DNA from: Chitinophaga caeni
GTDB taxonomy: Bacteria; Bacteroidota; Bacteroidia; Chitinophagales; Chitinophagaceae
Assembly (NCBI RefSeq): GCF_002557795.1
Contig: NZ_CP023777.1
Span: forward strand, 372,001-436,000
Length of the DNA stretch: 64,000 nucleotides
Reading direction: 5' to 3'
The notes beneath the pieces are model-generated. The model was not told the DNA's origin. It saw only the letters and a list, made by a program, of their open reading frames with translations, and did no database searches. A program made the position numbers and the translations under genes. Of the stretch, positions 9,811-19,165 are shown in pieces (the first letter of the stretch is position 1; every line of letters starts with the position of its first letter).

Positions 9811-10390
9811 GTTCCATATAATTGTAATTGTCCTCAAATTGTACGCGGGTCCGAGCTTGGAAGCTCGAACCAGCAAGGAGGGAGATGTGGATGATTTGCT
9901 GCATTTCAGTGCTCCATATAATTGTAATTGTCCTCAAATTGTACGTGGGTCCGAGCTTGGAAGCTCGAACCAGCAAGGAGGGAGATGTGGATGATTTGCT
10001 GCATTTCCGTGCTCAATAAAATTGTAAACGTCCTCAAATTGTACGTGGGTCCGAGCTTGGAAGCTCGAACCAGCAAGGAGGGAGATGTGGATGATTTGCT
10101 GTATTTCCGTGCTCAATAAAATTGTAAACGCCCTCAAATTGTACCTGGGTCCGAGCTTGGAAGCTCGAACCAGCAAGGAGGGAGATGTGGATGATTTGCT
10201 GTATTTCCGTGCTCAATAAAATTGTAAACGCCCTCAAATTGTACCTGGGTCCGAGCTCGGAAGCTCGAACCAGCAAGGAGGGAGATGTGGATGATTTGCT
10301 GCCTTTCAGTGTTCCATATAATTGTAATTGTCCTCAAATTGTACGTGGGTCCGAGCTCGGAAGCTCGAACCAGCAAGGAGGGAGATGTGG
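9811..10390 (+). repeat. 100-bp tandem repeat array, six copies
   Basis: The period is exactly 100 bases: copies begin at about 9814, 9914, 10014, 10114, 10214 and 10314, and the last stops after 77 bases. Each unit holds an AT-rich half (CTCAAATTGTAC preceded by ATTGTAA) and a near-invariant half (GGGTCCGAGCTTGGAAGC, then CTCGAACCAGCAAGGAGGGA, then GATGTGG). The core contains the palindrome CGAGCTTGGAAGCTCG. Neighbouring copies share variants (two copies have CCCTCAAATT, the last two have GAGCTCGG), which shows local duplication or conversion. Open frames run through it in several phases, but these only reflect the period not being a multiple of three. Confidence 0.9.
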
Positions 10391-10494
10391 AGGCAAAGTA
10401 TTCAAAAAAAAAAAACGAACCCAGCGTTCGAAACAGTATACCACGGAGGATTAAAACTTATTTGCTAGGTTTGACGCTTTAAATTTTCTTCGGC

Positions 10495-11094
10495 TCAAGA
10501 ACACTTAAACGGATCTTCGTCACCCGCAGCAGCTTTCTTATCATATGACCAACAAAAGTTCATCGCTTGGCTCGTGATGCTGATTAACCTGACCATTACT
10601 TTCATACCTTTCCTGCTGTCGGCAGCTTTTACGCTGGCGGTAGATTGCTCCCGGATATTTTTTAATGTATAACGTTCTGTTTTAAAAACATCTCCTTTAC
10701 TTCTCAGGTACCGAACTTCGATTTCAACGTTATCCAATTGGTATTCAGTTTGATTTGAGATCGAGATTTTTAAGTCCTTGATGCCGCCTAAAAACCCCGT
10801 TTTATAATCGCCGTGATGAATCGTGATAAATTGATCCCAATTTTTCCGGAAATAAACCCTGCGATCTACGAAAGTAGGTTGCTGTTGTGTGAACTGTACT
10901 TCCTGCCGGTTGGCAATCTGTTGTGCAGTTTGGGCAGTTTGCTTGAGATTGGCTTGCAGGCTGCGGTTTTCATTCAATAAGCGCTCGTTAGCCGCTAATA
11001 GATTCTTTGCATGCCGACGTTCTTTATAAGCATCAACGGCAAATAATATCACAAAAAAAGCTAATATCCCTATAATAATCTTATTCCATGGCAT
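10495..11094 (-). CDS. Membrane-anchored coiled-coil protein of unknown function
   Basis: I do not recognise a family. From the ATG at 11094 (MPWNKIIIG) the protein has 199 residues: one membrane helix at about 5-20, a KERRHAK basic patch, a coiled coil at about 30-65 rich in Leu, Asn and Gln, and a C-terminal beta-rich domain (about 90-180) with DLKISISNQTEYQLDNVEIE, similar in feel to domains in periplasmic or cytoplasmic adaptor proteins. The start 63 bases upstream would add an unlikely aromatic leader. It lies 108 bases downstream of the TolC-like gene on the same strand and could be part of the efflux unit, although it does not look like a transport component. Confidence 0.7.
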   Translation of the reverse strand: MPWNKIIIGILAFFVILFAVDAYKERRHAKNLLAANERLLNENRSLQANLKQTAQTAQQIANRQEVQFTQQQPTFVDRRVYFRKNWDQFITIHHGDYKTGFLGGIKDLKISISNQTEYQLDNVEIEVRYLRSKGDVFKTERYTLKNIREQSTASVKAADSRKGMKVMVRLISITSQAMNFCWSYDKKAAAGDEDPFKCS

Positions 11095-11202
11095 ATCATT
11101 CACATAGAAAAAATAATGCCAACAGGTGATGACATAAAAATGATGCCGATCAAACAAATAGTCTGACCGGCACCTGGTTGCTGAATTACGGAATATTTTT
11201 CA

Positions 11203-12675
11203 TCAATTTTCTGAATACCGGTATTGAATTTTTTCGTCTCTCTCGAAATCGTATAAAGTCAGCCTTCTCAATGTGTAATAAGCCGTCCAAAAGTTATTTA
11301 ACGCATCGATATAGCCGCGGCTAGACTGGTTCATCTCCTCTTGAGCAAGGTTTAAATCGGTGATGGATATTTTCCCGATCAGGTAACGTTCGCGGGTAAT
11401 ATTATAACGCAATTTCGCGATGGTATCAGCCTTGGCAGCGCCTTCTAATAGCTTTTGCTGGATATTGAACTGTTGTGTTTGCAAGAAAATCTCCTGTTCA
11501 AAATCACGTTCAGCCAACTCTATGTCAATTTCTGCCAAATCGCGGTTGGCTTTAGCTTGCTTGACACGATTACGGGCCCTACCCCAATCTACGATAGGAA
11601 TGGCCACGCCAACGGAAAGGTTTTGCTGCGTATTTCCGCCGGTATAAGCATCTTTCAGAATATCGCTGGAATTGGAACGACCCAATTGGGCGGAAATATT
11701 TAATTCATAACCATTGTTTCCCCGGGCTTCCGCTACACTTTTAGCCGCTTCCAACCGCCTCCTTCTAAATGAAAGGACGGCTTGCCTGTTGTTAGATGCT
11801 TCAGCAAATGCCTTGGGTAAATCAACGGTAAAGTTGGGCGTATTCTCAGGTAAATTAACATGAATATTGGCATCCTTCGGCATATTCAAGAATAATACTA
11901 AATCTTGATATGCCATTTGTTGTTGTATCAACGCTTGCTCCAGGTTGGTTTTACTCTTTAATAAGTTCAGCTCGATTTGTAACAGGTCGTTCTCAGCGAT
12001 CTTCCCCAATTCGAACCTACCTTTCGAAATCGTGTATAACGTATCCGTATTACGCACGTTATCCTGTAAAATCTCCACTTGTTTTTGTGCTGCTGCCGCT
12101 GCAAAAAAGTAACGTGTTGCATCCAGTGCTACCACCTCCAGATCCTCTATATACTTACGTTTGGATTCATCGTAAAGCAGGGGTTCTATCTGCCGATCCC
12201 AACGGTAAGAATTATACATCAAGGTAGGCTGGTAATAGTTAATGGAAAATGGCGTACTTAAATAATTCTGCATTTTAGTAGGGGAAAACTGGTCCGTTCT
12301 CTCCAGGTCAGACCGGAAAGAAAACACCCCACCCGTCCATGGTACAACCTGTCGCAATGACAAACCTAAGGCGGAAGAAGAGTAAGATCGGCGACGGTAG
12401 TCGATAGTACCATCGGGTTGGGTGATTGGAACAGTTTGCCCCATGAAACTACTATTGTTATCAAAGTTTAAAACAAGCTGTGGCTTTAATCCCGACTCGA
12501 ACCAACGGTAACGGTATAAACTGTTTAAAGCGTTACTCCTGGCGCGGTTATACGATGGCGACTGCTCTTTAGCGGCATCGATTACACCGTTCAAGGTTAA
12601 AGTTTCCTGGGCGCTGACCAGCATCGGTGTTAATAATACCAGGCAGCATATAATTAGGCGAATGAATTTAAACAT
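11203..12675 (-). CDS. TolC-family outer membrane efflux protein
   Basis: The outer membrane channel of a tripartite efflux system. The start is the ATG at 12675 (MFKFIRLIICCL), which gives a clean signal peptide ending at VSAQE and 490 residues. A longer upstream frame is a read-through of the permease region. Two repeated halves of long helices and strands are visible, each with conserved Asn/Leu-rich heptads (for example NDLLQIELNLLKSKTNLEQA and the later RYLIGKISITDLNLAQEE). Its first bases overlap the last 8 bases of the permease gene, showing tight coupling. It is the third gene of the adaptor-permease-channel operon. Confidence 0.9.
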   Translation of the reverse strand: MFKFIRLIICCLVLLTPMLVSAQETLTLNGVIDAAKEQSPSYNRARSNALNSLYRYRWFESGLKPQLVLNFDNNSSFMGQTVPITQPDGTIDYRRRSYSSSALGLSLRQVVPWTGGVFSFRSDLERTDQFSPTKMQNYLSTPFSINYYQPTLMYNSYRWDRQIEPLLYDESKRKYIEDLEVVALDATRYFFAAAAAQKQVEILQDNVRNTDTLYTISKGRFELGKIAENDLLQIELNLLKSKTNLEQALIQQQMAYQDLVLFLNMPKDANIHVNLPENTPNFTVDLPKAFAEASNNRQAVLSFRRRRLEAAKSVAEARGNNGYELNISAQLGRSNSSDILKDAYTGGNTQQNLSVGVAIPIVDWGRARNRVKQAKANRDLAEIDIELAERDFEQEIFLQTQQFNIQQKLLEGAAKADTIAKLRYNITRERYLIGKISITDLNLAQEEMNQSSRGYIDALNNFWTAYYTLRRLTLYDFERDEKIQYRYSEN

Positions 12676-14026
12676 GGCGTAAACATTGAATTGGATCCTG
12701 GCTCGCAGCTTTCCGCGCCGGGGTAATCCCGAACACGATACCAACTGCCGAGGCCAATATAAAAGAAACAAAAATGGACAAGCCGGAGATGATCGTGTTG
12801 ATCTCGGCCACCTTGTCAACCAGGTATGCGCCCACTACACCGAGCAGCACCCCTAAAATTCCCCCGGCTAAACTAATCAGCACGGCTTCGAACAAGAATT
12901 GCATCACGATATCCCTTTTCTGTGCACCGATTGCCATGCGGATACCGATTTCGCGCGTCCTCTCCAACACCGAAGCAAGCATGATATTCATGATCCCGAT
13001 GCCGCCTACCAACAAGGAAATTCCCGCGATAGCGCTCAGTACGATGTTGAATACATCCTTTGTTTTTTGCTGTTGCTTAAGTAATTGTTCAGGGATTGAA
13101 ATTTCGAAGTCAACAACATCATTATGCATACGTGTTAACATCCGGTTGATGATATCCGCGGAAACGGTCAGGTTTTCGGGTTTATTTACCTTGATCACTA
13201 ACTGGTCGATTTCCTTGGCAACCGCGTCATTATTGCCGGACATGGATCGCTGCATATTCTCCTCCCCATCTTGCAAGAAGGTTTGTTTGGCAGGATTCAT
13301 GTACCGGGTGTAATAAGATTTAATTGGTAAATAAATATCCATGTTATAATCACGGATGCCCAGGTTCGCCTTCATAGCACTATTGATATTCTTTTCCTCC
13401 GTAACACCGACTATCTTTAACCACTGCGGACCACATTTGATCCTTTTACCGATAGCCTCTTCACCGACGAAAAAACGCTTTTTAACACCGCTCCCGATGA
13501 TACATACGGCATCACCATCGATTAATTGGTCGCTATTAAAGTTTTTTCCTTCGGCGATGGCAATATTGTTAATATTAAAAAAGGAAGTATCGATTCCAAC
13601 AAGTTGCAGTTTTTTGCTTTTAGAACCGTAGATAACGTCTTCTTGCTTCATGATTTCCGGGCTGATTTCTTCTACAGTAGGCACCACTTTCGCAATACTT
13701 CTCGCATCTGCTAAAGATAACCCGCGGGAGAACCGCTTCACGGCGTTGGGATCTTTAGGTCCGTCGGAGTTTTCCTTGTTATTATCCTCGTTATCTTTCG
13801 TATTGGAAACTTTAGGTTTGATCACGATATTATTCACACCCACCAATTTCATTTGTTCCAGGATTTCTTCCTGCGCCCCCTTCCCGATGGCTAGCATCGC
13901 GATCACGGCGCCTACCCCGAAGATGATGCCCAGTGCGGTAAGGAACGATCTCAACCGGTTCGCCACCAATGAATCTAATGCAATACGGAGATTATTGAGG
14001 TTTCTTGTGCCCCATAATTTATACAT
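12668..14026 (-). CDS. MacB-like ABC transporter permease (FtsX domain, no ATPase)
   Basis: Inner-membrane permease of a MacAB-type efflux pump, 452 residues. The N-terminal helix (LRSFLTALGIIFGVGAVIAMLAIGKGA) is the MacB_PCD pattern, followed by a large periplasmic domain. The last 130 residues carry three membrane helices of FtsX type, with the motif LLVGGIGIMNIMLASV and RTREIGIRMAIGA. The nucleotide-binding domain that is fused in E. coli MacB is absent, and no separate ATPase gene is in this operon. A hydrophilic insert rich in Asn, Asp and Lys sits near residues 75-95. The downstream TolC gene overlaps it. Confidence 0.9.
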   Translation of the reverse strand: MYKLWGTRNLNNLRIALDSLVANRLRSFLTALGIIFGVGAVIAMLAIGKGAQEEILEQMKLVGVNNIVIKPKVSNTKDNEDNNKENSDGPKDPNAVKRFSRGLSLADARSIAKVVPTVEEISPEIMKQEDVIYGSKSKKLQLVGIDTSFFNINNIAIAEGKNFNSDQLIDGDAVCIIGSGVKKRFFVGEEAIGKRIKCGPQWLKIVGVTEEKNINSAMKANLGIRDYNMDIYLPIKSYYTRYMNPAKQTFLQDGEENMQRSMSGNNDAVAKEIDQLVIKVNKPENLTVSADIINRMLTRMHNDVVDFEISIPEQLLKQQQKTKDVFNIVLSAIAGISLLVGGIGIMNIMLASVLERTREIGIRMAIGAQKRDIVMQFLFEAVLISLAGGILGVLLGVVGAYLVDKVAEINTIISGLSIFVSFILASAVGIVFGITPARKAASQDPIQCLRHV

Positions 14027-14047
14027 GCTATAGTTTTTGATGGTGAG

Positions 14048-15295
14048 TTAAATCTTCTTTATATCGTCATCTTTAGCACTGGCCACCTCGTTCAAATAAA
14101 TTTGGTCGTTTTCCTGCAAGCCCTTTAACACGATCACTTCCTCTTCGTTAGATTTACCGAGTTTGACTTCTTGCTTGATGATGGTACCACCTTTTTTCAG
14201 GTAAACGAAACTGGTATTTTTCTCAGCGTAAACTGCTTCGATTGGAATCATTAATTGGTTAGCCACCTTGCTTTCCAAGATCCGGTTGGAGGTAGTCATA
14301 CCCGGTCTTAAGATCGTATCGACCCTATCAAGCATGATATTTACCTCGAATACTTTCGCGTTAGACCCGGGACGGTTTTCTCCGATGCCGGCCACGTTCA
14401 TTACAACCCCGGTAAGTTTCACTTCCGGGAAGGCATCCAGACCGATATCCACCGTTTGCGATTTTTTTATTTTACTGATATCAACCTCGTTGATATATGT
14501 TTTGGAGATCATGCTTGATAAGTCCGGCACCATGGCCACTTTCGGGTCCCAAGAGCGCACAACCGAACCGGCCTTCTTTTTACCACCGCTCATCCTGTCC
14601 GGGATATAAACGAGCAAACCTTGCTTGTTGGCAGTTAGCCTGAACCGGGAACGTAAGTCATCCAGGTCTGAAATAATTCTTTGGAAACGGCTCAAGGAGT
14701 TGGCCGCCTGTATCATCTTAGCCTCAGCCTGCCTTTGTTTGATCGTATAGTTTTGCTTGGCCTCGGTGATATCACGTTGTGCCTTTTCATAATCAATTTC
14801 AGCTTGCCGGATGGTTGCTTTCGGTTCAAACTTGGAAAGTTCCAATGCAATCCTTTTCTGTTCCACCTGGAATTCTAAGTTCAACATGTTGTTACGGGCT
14901 TCCCTAAGGGTGAGCGCCGTATCCAGCGCGGTTTGCGACAAGGTTGTCGAAGCGCTGGTCAATTGTGTTTGAAAGTCGCTGATCTTCTTACTTACAACGG
15001 CAGGGTCGAGCGTAGCAACGTAGTCCCCTTCTTTCACGATCGTTCCTTCAGGGATCATATCTTGGATCTTGATCTCTTCGTAAATATCATTACTCATCAG
15101 ATCGCTGGGCGCCGAAATATAGGTGGTATTTTCAGCTTGCAATTCACCGGGACTGGTGATCACACTTCTGAAATCTCCTTTCCGAACAGTAACAGGGATA
15201 TTAACACTACTTGATTCTCCAGCCAACACGAAATAAGATACTCCCGCTAATACTACAAGGGCGGTGGCAATCAACCACCATTTTTTTCTAAGCAT
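14048..15295 (-). CDS. Periplasmic adaptor protein (HlyD/MacA-like membrane fusion protein)
   Basis: Links the inner-membrane permease to the TolC-like channel. The 415-residue protein has an N-terminal anchor (WWLIATALVVLAGVSYFVLAG), a barrel-sandwich domain split by a long alpha-hairpin (about residues 105-205, coiled-coil in character), and C-terminal beta-barrel and membrane-proximal domains (VTVRKGDF, GMTTSNRILESKVANQLMIP). It is the first gene of the unit, 21 bases ahead of the permease. Family resemblance is to RND/MacA-type fusion proteins; the substrate cannot be told from sequence. Confidence 0.9.
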   Translation of the reverse strand: MLRKKWWLIATALVVLAGVSYFVLAGESSSVNIPVTVRKGDFRSVITSPGELQAENTTYISAPSDLMSNDIYEEIKIQDMIPEGTIVKEGDYVATLDPAVVSKKISDFQTQLTSASTTLSQTALDTALTLREARNNMLNLEFQVEQKRIALELSKFEPKATIRQAEIDYEKAQRDITEAKQNYTIKQRQAEAKMIQAANSLSRFQRIISDLDDLRSRFRLTANKQGLLVYIPDRMSGGKKKAGSVVRSWDPKVAMVPDLSSMISKTYINEVDISKIKKSQTVDIGLDAFPEVKLTGVVMNVAGIGENRPGSNAKVFEVNIMLDRVDTILRPGMTTSNRILESKVANQLMIPIEAVYAEKNTSFVYLKKGGTIIKQEVKLGKSNEEEVIVLKGLQENDQIYLNEVASAKDDDIKKI

Positions 15296-15785
15296 AGTAA
15301 CGTGTGTAATTTTAATTGGGATGCTTGGTTAAATGATGTTCAACATACAGTTATTAAATAATGCCTTTTTTTACATTGATGCTAAGATGCAATTCCGATA
15401 GATTTCCATAAAAATAATTTTACTAACCTAAAGAAAATGTTAATTCACACGGATCCAGGGCACATGCATTTAATATTATTTACAAACGCACTGGTTCAGG
15501 GATAATTGGTATTTTGATCATATTTCCATTTTACGAAGAGCATAACGCCAACTTATCACTTCTTATTATCACTACCCATATCAAATCATCCATAAACTTG
15601 TTACTTGATATGTATACCAGTAAAACGAAGATAAAATTGACGCGGTTATTCACAGGTGGGATCATCCAAGAAAAGTATACACCCGCCGCTGAATATGGCT
15701 TACGGGCGTTACAAACGATTATTTACGGGGGAATAATTATAAAATTTTAGTAAGTTGCGGCACAATTCGCTCACAATAATATAGT
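15296..15785. other. 490-bp intergenic region, no gene seen
   Basis: The divergent gap between the efflux adaptor and the acetyltransferase-like gene. One 78-codon open frame on the plus strand (15514-15750) has no family resemblance or start context and is judged non-coding. No convincing TAnnTTTG promoter pair, hairpin or repeat was found on either strand. Confidence 0.5.
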
Positions 15786-16949
15786 ATGGAACTGATTTTC
15801 GTAGACAATGATGAAAAAGCAGCTTTATTTCTCAAGGTGCATACGATCATCAACAAAAACGTTCCTAACTGGATTCGTCCGTTAGACAAAGACATTGAAC
15901 AGGTTTTTGACCCGAAGAAAAATAAAGCCTTCAGGCAAGGTGAAGCAGCAAGATGGATATTGAAAGATGACCGGGGCAACTTGGTGGGCAGGATCGCCGC
16001 CTTTGTTAATAAGAAATATAAAAATAAAGACGATGAACAACCTACCGGTGGTATCGGATTTTTTGATTGCATCGATGATCAATCTGCCGCCAACCTGCTT
16101 TTTGATACGGCCAAAGAATGGTTAAAAAGTAAAGGGATGGAAGCGATGGACGGCCCGATCAACTTCGGTGAACGCGACCGCTGGTGGGGGTTATTGGTGG
16201 CAGGTTTTCATGAGCCCTTGTACGGTATGAATTTCAACCCGCCTTATTATATCCAACTATTTGAAAACTATGGTTTCCAACCGTTCTTCCATCAAAAATG
16301 CTTCTCTTTAGATGTGAAGAACCCCCTGGAAGACAAACATTACAGGAGGCATGCGGCTATCGCGAGCGATCCCAGTTACCGCGCCGAACACCTGAAAAAA
16401 GACCAGGTTGAGAAGTATGCGAAAGATTTTGTAAGCATATATAATAAAGCATGGAAACAGCACGGCGGTGGTAAGGATATGCAACTGCCGCAGGCATTGG
16501 CATTGTTCAAATCCATGAAACCGGTGATGGATGAAAGAATTGTTTGGTATGTGTACCATAACGATGAGCCGATCGGTTGTTGGCTGAACCTCCCGGAACT
16601 TAATCAATACTTTAAATACCTCAACGGTAAATTCAACCTCTGGGCCAAGCTAAAGTTCCTGTTAATAAAAACATTCAAACGCAACCCTAAATTTACCGGT
16701 ATCTTGTTCGGTTTTATACCGGAATACCAAGGTAAAGGCCTGGATTCTTACCTGATCGTCGAAGGTGCAAAGGTCATTCAAGTGGGAAAACTTTACGAGG
16801 AATACGAGATGCAATGGATCGGTGATTTTAATCCCAAGATGATTAACGTGGCGGAAGGCTTGGGAGGTTTCGTCAACCGTAAGCTGACAACCTACCGGTA
16901 TTTATTCGACAGGAATCAACCTTTTAAAAGGCATCCCATTTTATCATAG
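15786..16949 (+). CDS. GNAT-superfamily-like protein of unknown substrate
   Basis: A 387-residue cytoplasmic protein found widely in Bacteroidota and usually annotated as N-acetyltransferase-like. The N-terminal half contains WILKDDRGNLVGRIAAFVN and a GGIGFFDC stretch, like the strand 4/loop of GNAT folds. The segment DGPINFGERDRWWGLLV is the most conserved part of the family. The C-terminal half has a second acyl-CoA-loop-like motif, GFIPEYQGKGLDSYLI. A tandem GNAT arrangement is therefore likely. It has no operon partner, so its role cannot be deduced from context. Confidence 0.7.
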   Translation: MELIFVDNDEKAALFLKVHTIINKNVPNWIRPLDKDIEQVFDPKKNKAFRQGEAARWILKDDRGNLVGRIAAFVNKKYKNKDDEQPTGGIGFFDCIDDQSAANLLFDTAKEWLKSKGMEAMDGPINFGERDRWWGLLVAGFHEPLYGMNFNPPYYIQLFENYGFQPFFHQKCFSLDVKNPLEDKHYRRHAAIASDPSYRAEHLKKDQVEKYAKDFVSIYNKAWKQHGGGKDMQLPQALALFKSMKPVMDERIVWYVYHNDEPIGCWLNLPELNQYFKYLNGKFNLWAKLKFLLIKTFKRNPKFTGILFGFIPEYQGKGLDSYLIVEGAKVIQVGKLYEEYEMQWIGDFNPKMINVAEGLGGFVNRKLTTYRYLFDRNQPFKRHPILS

Positions 16950-17126
16950 AACCAAGGGTGTTATTATTTTTTTAAATTATATATAAAAAATAGCGCTGCC
17001 CACAGGTATTTCCCTGCGGGGGTAATTTTGGGGTGACAGTTGTATATTGAAATACAAACCGTTAAATTTATTGACGGCTAATTACAATTTTGTGCTTATT
17101 TTCGGCACTCGGAGTGAAGTAAGTTT

Positions 17127-18980
17127 ATGGAAAATTTTATCGTATCAGCAAGGAAATACCGCCCCCAGAACTTTTCAACAGTAGTAGGGCAATCGCATAT
17201 TACCACCACGCTTAAAAATGCCATCCGCAACCACCAGCTAGCACATGCCTTCTTGTTTTGCGGACCCAGGGGTGTGGGGAAAACAACCTGTGCGCGTATC
17301 CTTGCCAAGACCATCAACTGCGAAAACCTTCAACCCGATGGAGAAGCCTGCAATGAATGTAATTCCTGCCGCACTTTCAACGAGGGCAGTTCATTCAACA
17401 TCCATGAACTGGATGCCGCTTCCAACAACTCTGTAGATGATATCCGCACCCTGGTAGAACAGGTACGGTTTGCACCGCAAGCAGGAAAATACAAGATTTA
17501 TATAATAGATGAGGTACACATGCTGAGCTCTTCCGCCTTCAACGCATTCTTGAAGACCTTGGAAGAACCGCCATCGTACGCCATCTTCATTCTCGCTACT
17601 ACAGAGAAACATAAAATATTACCGACGATCCTGAGCCGTTGCCAAATCTTCGATTTTAAACGGATCACGATCCAGGACACGGTAGATCACCTGGCAGAGA
17701 TCGTTTCCAAGGAACATATCACCGCCGAAACCGATGCCCTGCACCTGATCGCGCAAAAAACAGACGGCTGCATGCGCGACTCCCTCAGTACGCTCGACAA
17801 AATTGTAAGCTTCACCGCGGGAAATATTACCTATCAAAATACCCTTGAACATCTCAACATCCTTGACTACGATTATTATTTCAAGGTGATGGATGCCGTA
17901 ATGCAGCAAGATATCTCCAATGCCCTGGTACTGTTCGATGAAATCCTGCAAAAAGGATTCGAAGGCGATAATTTCCTGGGCGGCTGGTCCGAGTTTCTAC
18001 GCAACCTGTTGGTATGTAAAGATGAAAAGGTATTGCACCTGGTAGAAGTTTCCGGCAATTTGCGCGATCGTTACAAGGAACTTTCCGGCAAGCTCAGCCC
18101 CGCTTACCTGGTGACGGCCCTCAACCTGCTCAACGATACCGAGATCCATTACAGGCAAGCACGTAACAAACGCTTGCACGTAGAAATGGCCTTGATAAAA
18201 CTTTGTTACCTGCAACAAGCTGTTAACCTTGTCAGTAACGATTCCACCGGCGAGGTGGTAAAAAAAAACTTAGTTCCTGACGGGGGCGCCTCCCAGAAGT
18301 TAAGAGGTCCTTTTATGAAAGCGGCCGGGGTGAAGATGGAGACACAACCTGTTTCGTCGCCTTCGCCAGTTTCCACCCCTGTTGCCAAGCAGGAGCCGCA
18401 AGCAGCGGCGGCAACTTTAACTAGCCCCCCTGTACAACCGGCGCCGGCTGAAACGCCCATCACTAAAACCGTTCCCCAGCCTACAGATACAAAAACAGCT
18501 ACCAAGAAACCTTCTAACGGCCATACCAAGCTTACCGGCCTGGCCGCCATGAAAGAAGCCCTGGCCGAAAAAACCAGGGAAGAAAGTAACGCGGTTATCC
18601 CGATAACCCAAGGCGCATTGCATGTATATTGGGAGGAATTTATAGAAAGATTCCGCCAGGCCAACAAGATGACGGTTGTGAGTAACCTCCAATTGGCAAG
18701 CCTGGAAATGCTCGGTCAAGAAGAAATAGGCCTGAAAAGCCGCAACTTGGTACAGCACCGCTTCATGGAGGAGGAAAAACTCGAAATTTCGGAGTTCTTC
18801 AAACAGAAATTTAATAACCCGGCCATCGTCCTGACCTTGATATTGGATGAATCCCTCCAAGAAAATACCGACATCGGTCCACAACCGCTCAGCAGCCGCG
18901 AACAATTTGCCAAAATGGTAGAAAAATACCCCCTGGTGAAAGAGCTGAAAGACCGCCTATTGATGGAGCTAGATTTCTAA
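17127..18980 (+). CDS. dnaX: DNA polymerase III gamma/tau subunit
   Basis: ATPase of the clamp loader, which also holds the polymerase cores together. The 617 residues contain the Walker A GPRGVGKTT (46-54), four zinc ligands (Cys65, Cys75, Cys78, Cys81), Walker B IIDEVHML (127-134), and sensor motifs in ILATTEKHKILPTILSRC. After about residue 375 a Pro/Ala-rich linker (about 395-455) leads to a C-terminal domain of about 130 residues. The linker has A-rich codons (KKN at a run of A near 18261-18268), where a frameshift to a short gamma form is conceivable but not shown. It is transcribed alone and followed by a hairpin at 19000-19044. Confidence 0.95.
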   Translation: MENFIVSARKYRPQNFSTVVGQSHITTTLKNAIRNHQLAHAFLFCGPRGVGKTTCARILAKTINCENLQPDGEACNECNSCRTFNEGSSFNIHELDAASNNSVDDIRTLVEQVRFAPQAGKYKIYIIDEVHMLSSSAFNAFLKTLEEPPSYAIFILATTEKHKILPTILSRCQIFDFKRITIQDTVDHLAEIVSKEHITAETDALHLIAQKTDGCMRDSLSTLDKIVSFTAGNITYQNTLEHLNILDYDYYFKVMDAVMQQDISNALVLFDEILQKGFEGDNFLGGWSEFLRNLLVCKDEKVLHLVEVSGNLRDRYKELSGKLSPAYLVTALNLLNDTEIHYRQARNKRLHVEMALIKLCYLQQAVNLVSNDSTGEVVKKNLVPDGGASQKLRGPFMKAAGVKMETQPVSSPSPVSTPVAKQEPQAAAATLTSPPVQPAPAETPITKTVPQPTDTKTATKKPSNGHTKLTGLAAMKEALAEKTREESNAVIPITQGALHVYWEEFIERFRQANKMTVVSNLQLASLEMLGQEEIGLKSRNLVQHRFMEEEKLEISEFFKQKFNNPAIVLTLILDESLQENTDIGPQPLSSREQFAKMVEKYPLVKELKDRLLMELDF

Positions 18981-18999
18981 AAAATTTTCAGTTCGTGTA

Positions 19000-19044
19000 A
19001 AAAATACATGGCCGACAATGCCAAGTGGCATTTGTCCTGTATTT
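19000..19044 (+). terminator. Imperfect hairpin after dnaX
   Basis: AAATACA (from 19001) pairs with TGTATTT (to 19044), and inside it GACAATGCCA pairs with TGGCATTTGTC. There is no long T tract after it, so termination is only probable. Confidence 0.5.
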
Positions 19045-19111
19045 CCATGCCTGTAAGTAGCTTCGACACATTTTAAATTTTCTAAATTTTAATAGGTATT
19101 GTAATACTTGC

Positions 19112-19143
19112 TTTGTGTTTTTGCTTAAAAACTTGTAGGTTTG
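19112..19143 (+). promoter_or_regulatory. Promoter of pdhC
   Basis: TTTG (19112-19115), a 20-base spacer and a perfect -7 TAGGTTTG (19136-19143), 22 bases before the ATG at 19166. Confidence 0.75.
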
Positions 19144-19165
19144 GGCAAAATTTGGAAGAAACACT

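Noticed and set aside
9811..10390. CRISPR array
   Set aside because: The whole 100-base unit is repeated, with no unique spacers between short repeats, and no cas genes are present.
9828..10454. Several 60-90 codon frames on both strands in the 100-bp array, with repeated motifs such as VRAWKLEPARRE
   Set aside because: They arise from the same 100-base repeat read in shifting phases. Predicted peptides begin at every repeat on both strands, which argues for chance coding.
12676..12819. 48-codon N-terminal extension of the TolC-like gene
   Set aside because: The extension lies in the permease gene's 3' region and precedes a perfect signal peptide starting at the ATG at 12675.
12774..13313. 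179-codon frame antisense to the MacB-like permease
   Set aside because: Shadow of a well-supported gene; the sequence is rich in Ser/Thr/Ile as expected of antisense membrane-protein codons.
15514..15750. 78-codon plus-strand frame in the gap before the GNAT-like gene
   Set aside because: No recognisable domain, no promoter or start context, and composition typical of the AT-rich gap.
18255..18270. Programmed frameshift in dnaX giving a gamma subunit
   Set aside because: An A run exists, but I see no matching stimulatory hairpin or a nearby stop in the -1 frame that I could verify by hand.
18206..18905. Two long minus-strand frames opposite the dnaX C-terminal region
   Set aside because: They come from the Pro/Ala-rich linker of dnaX and have no independent support.
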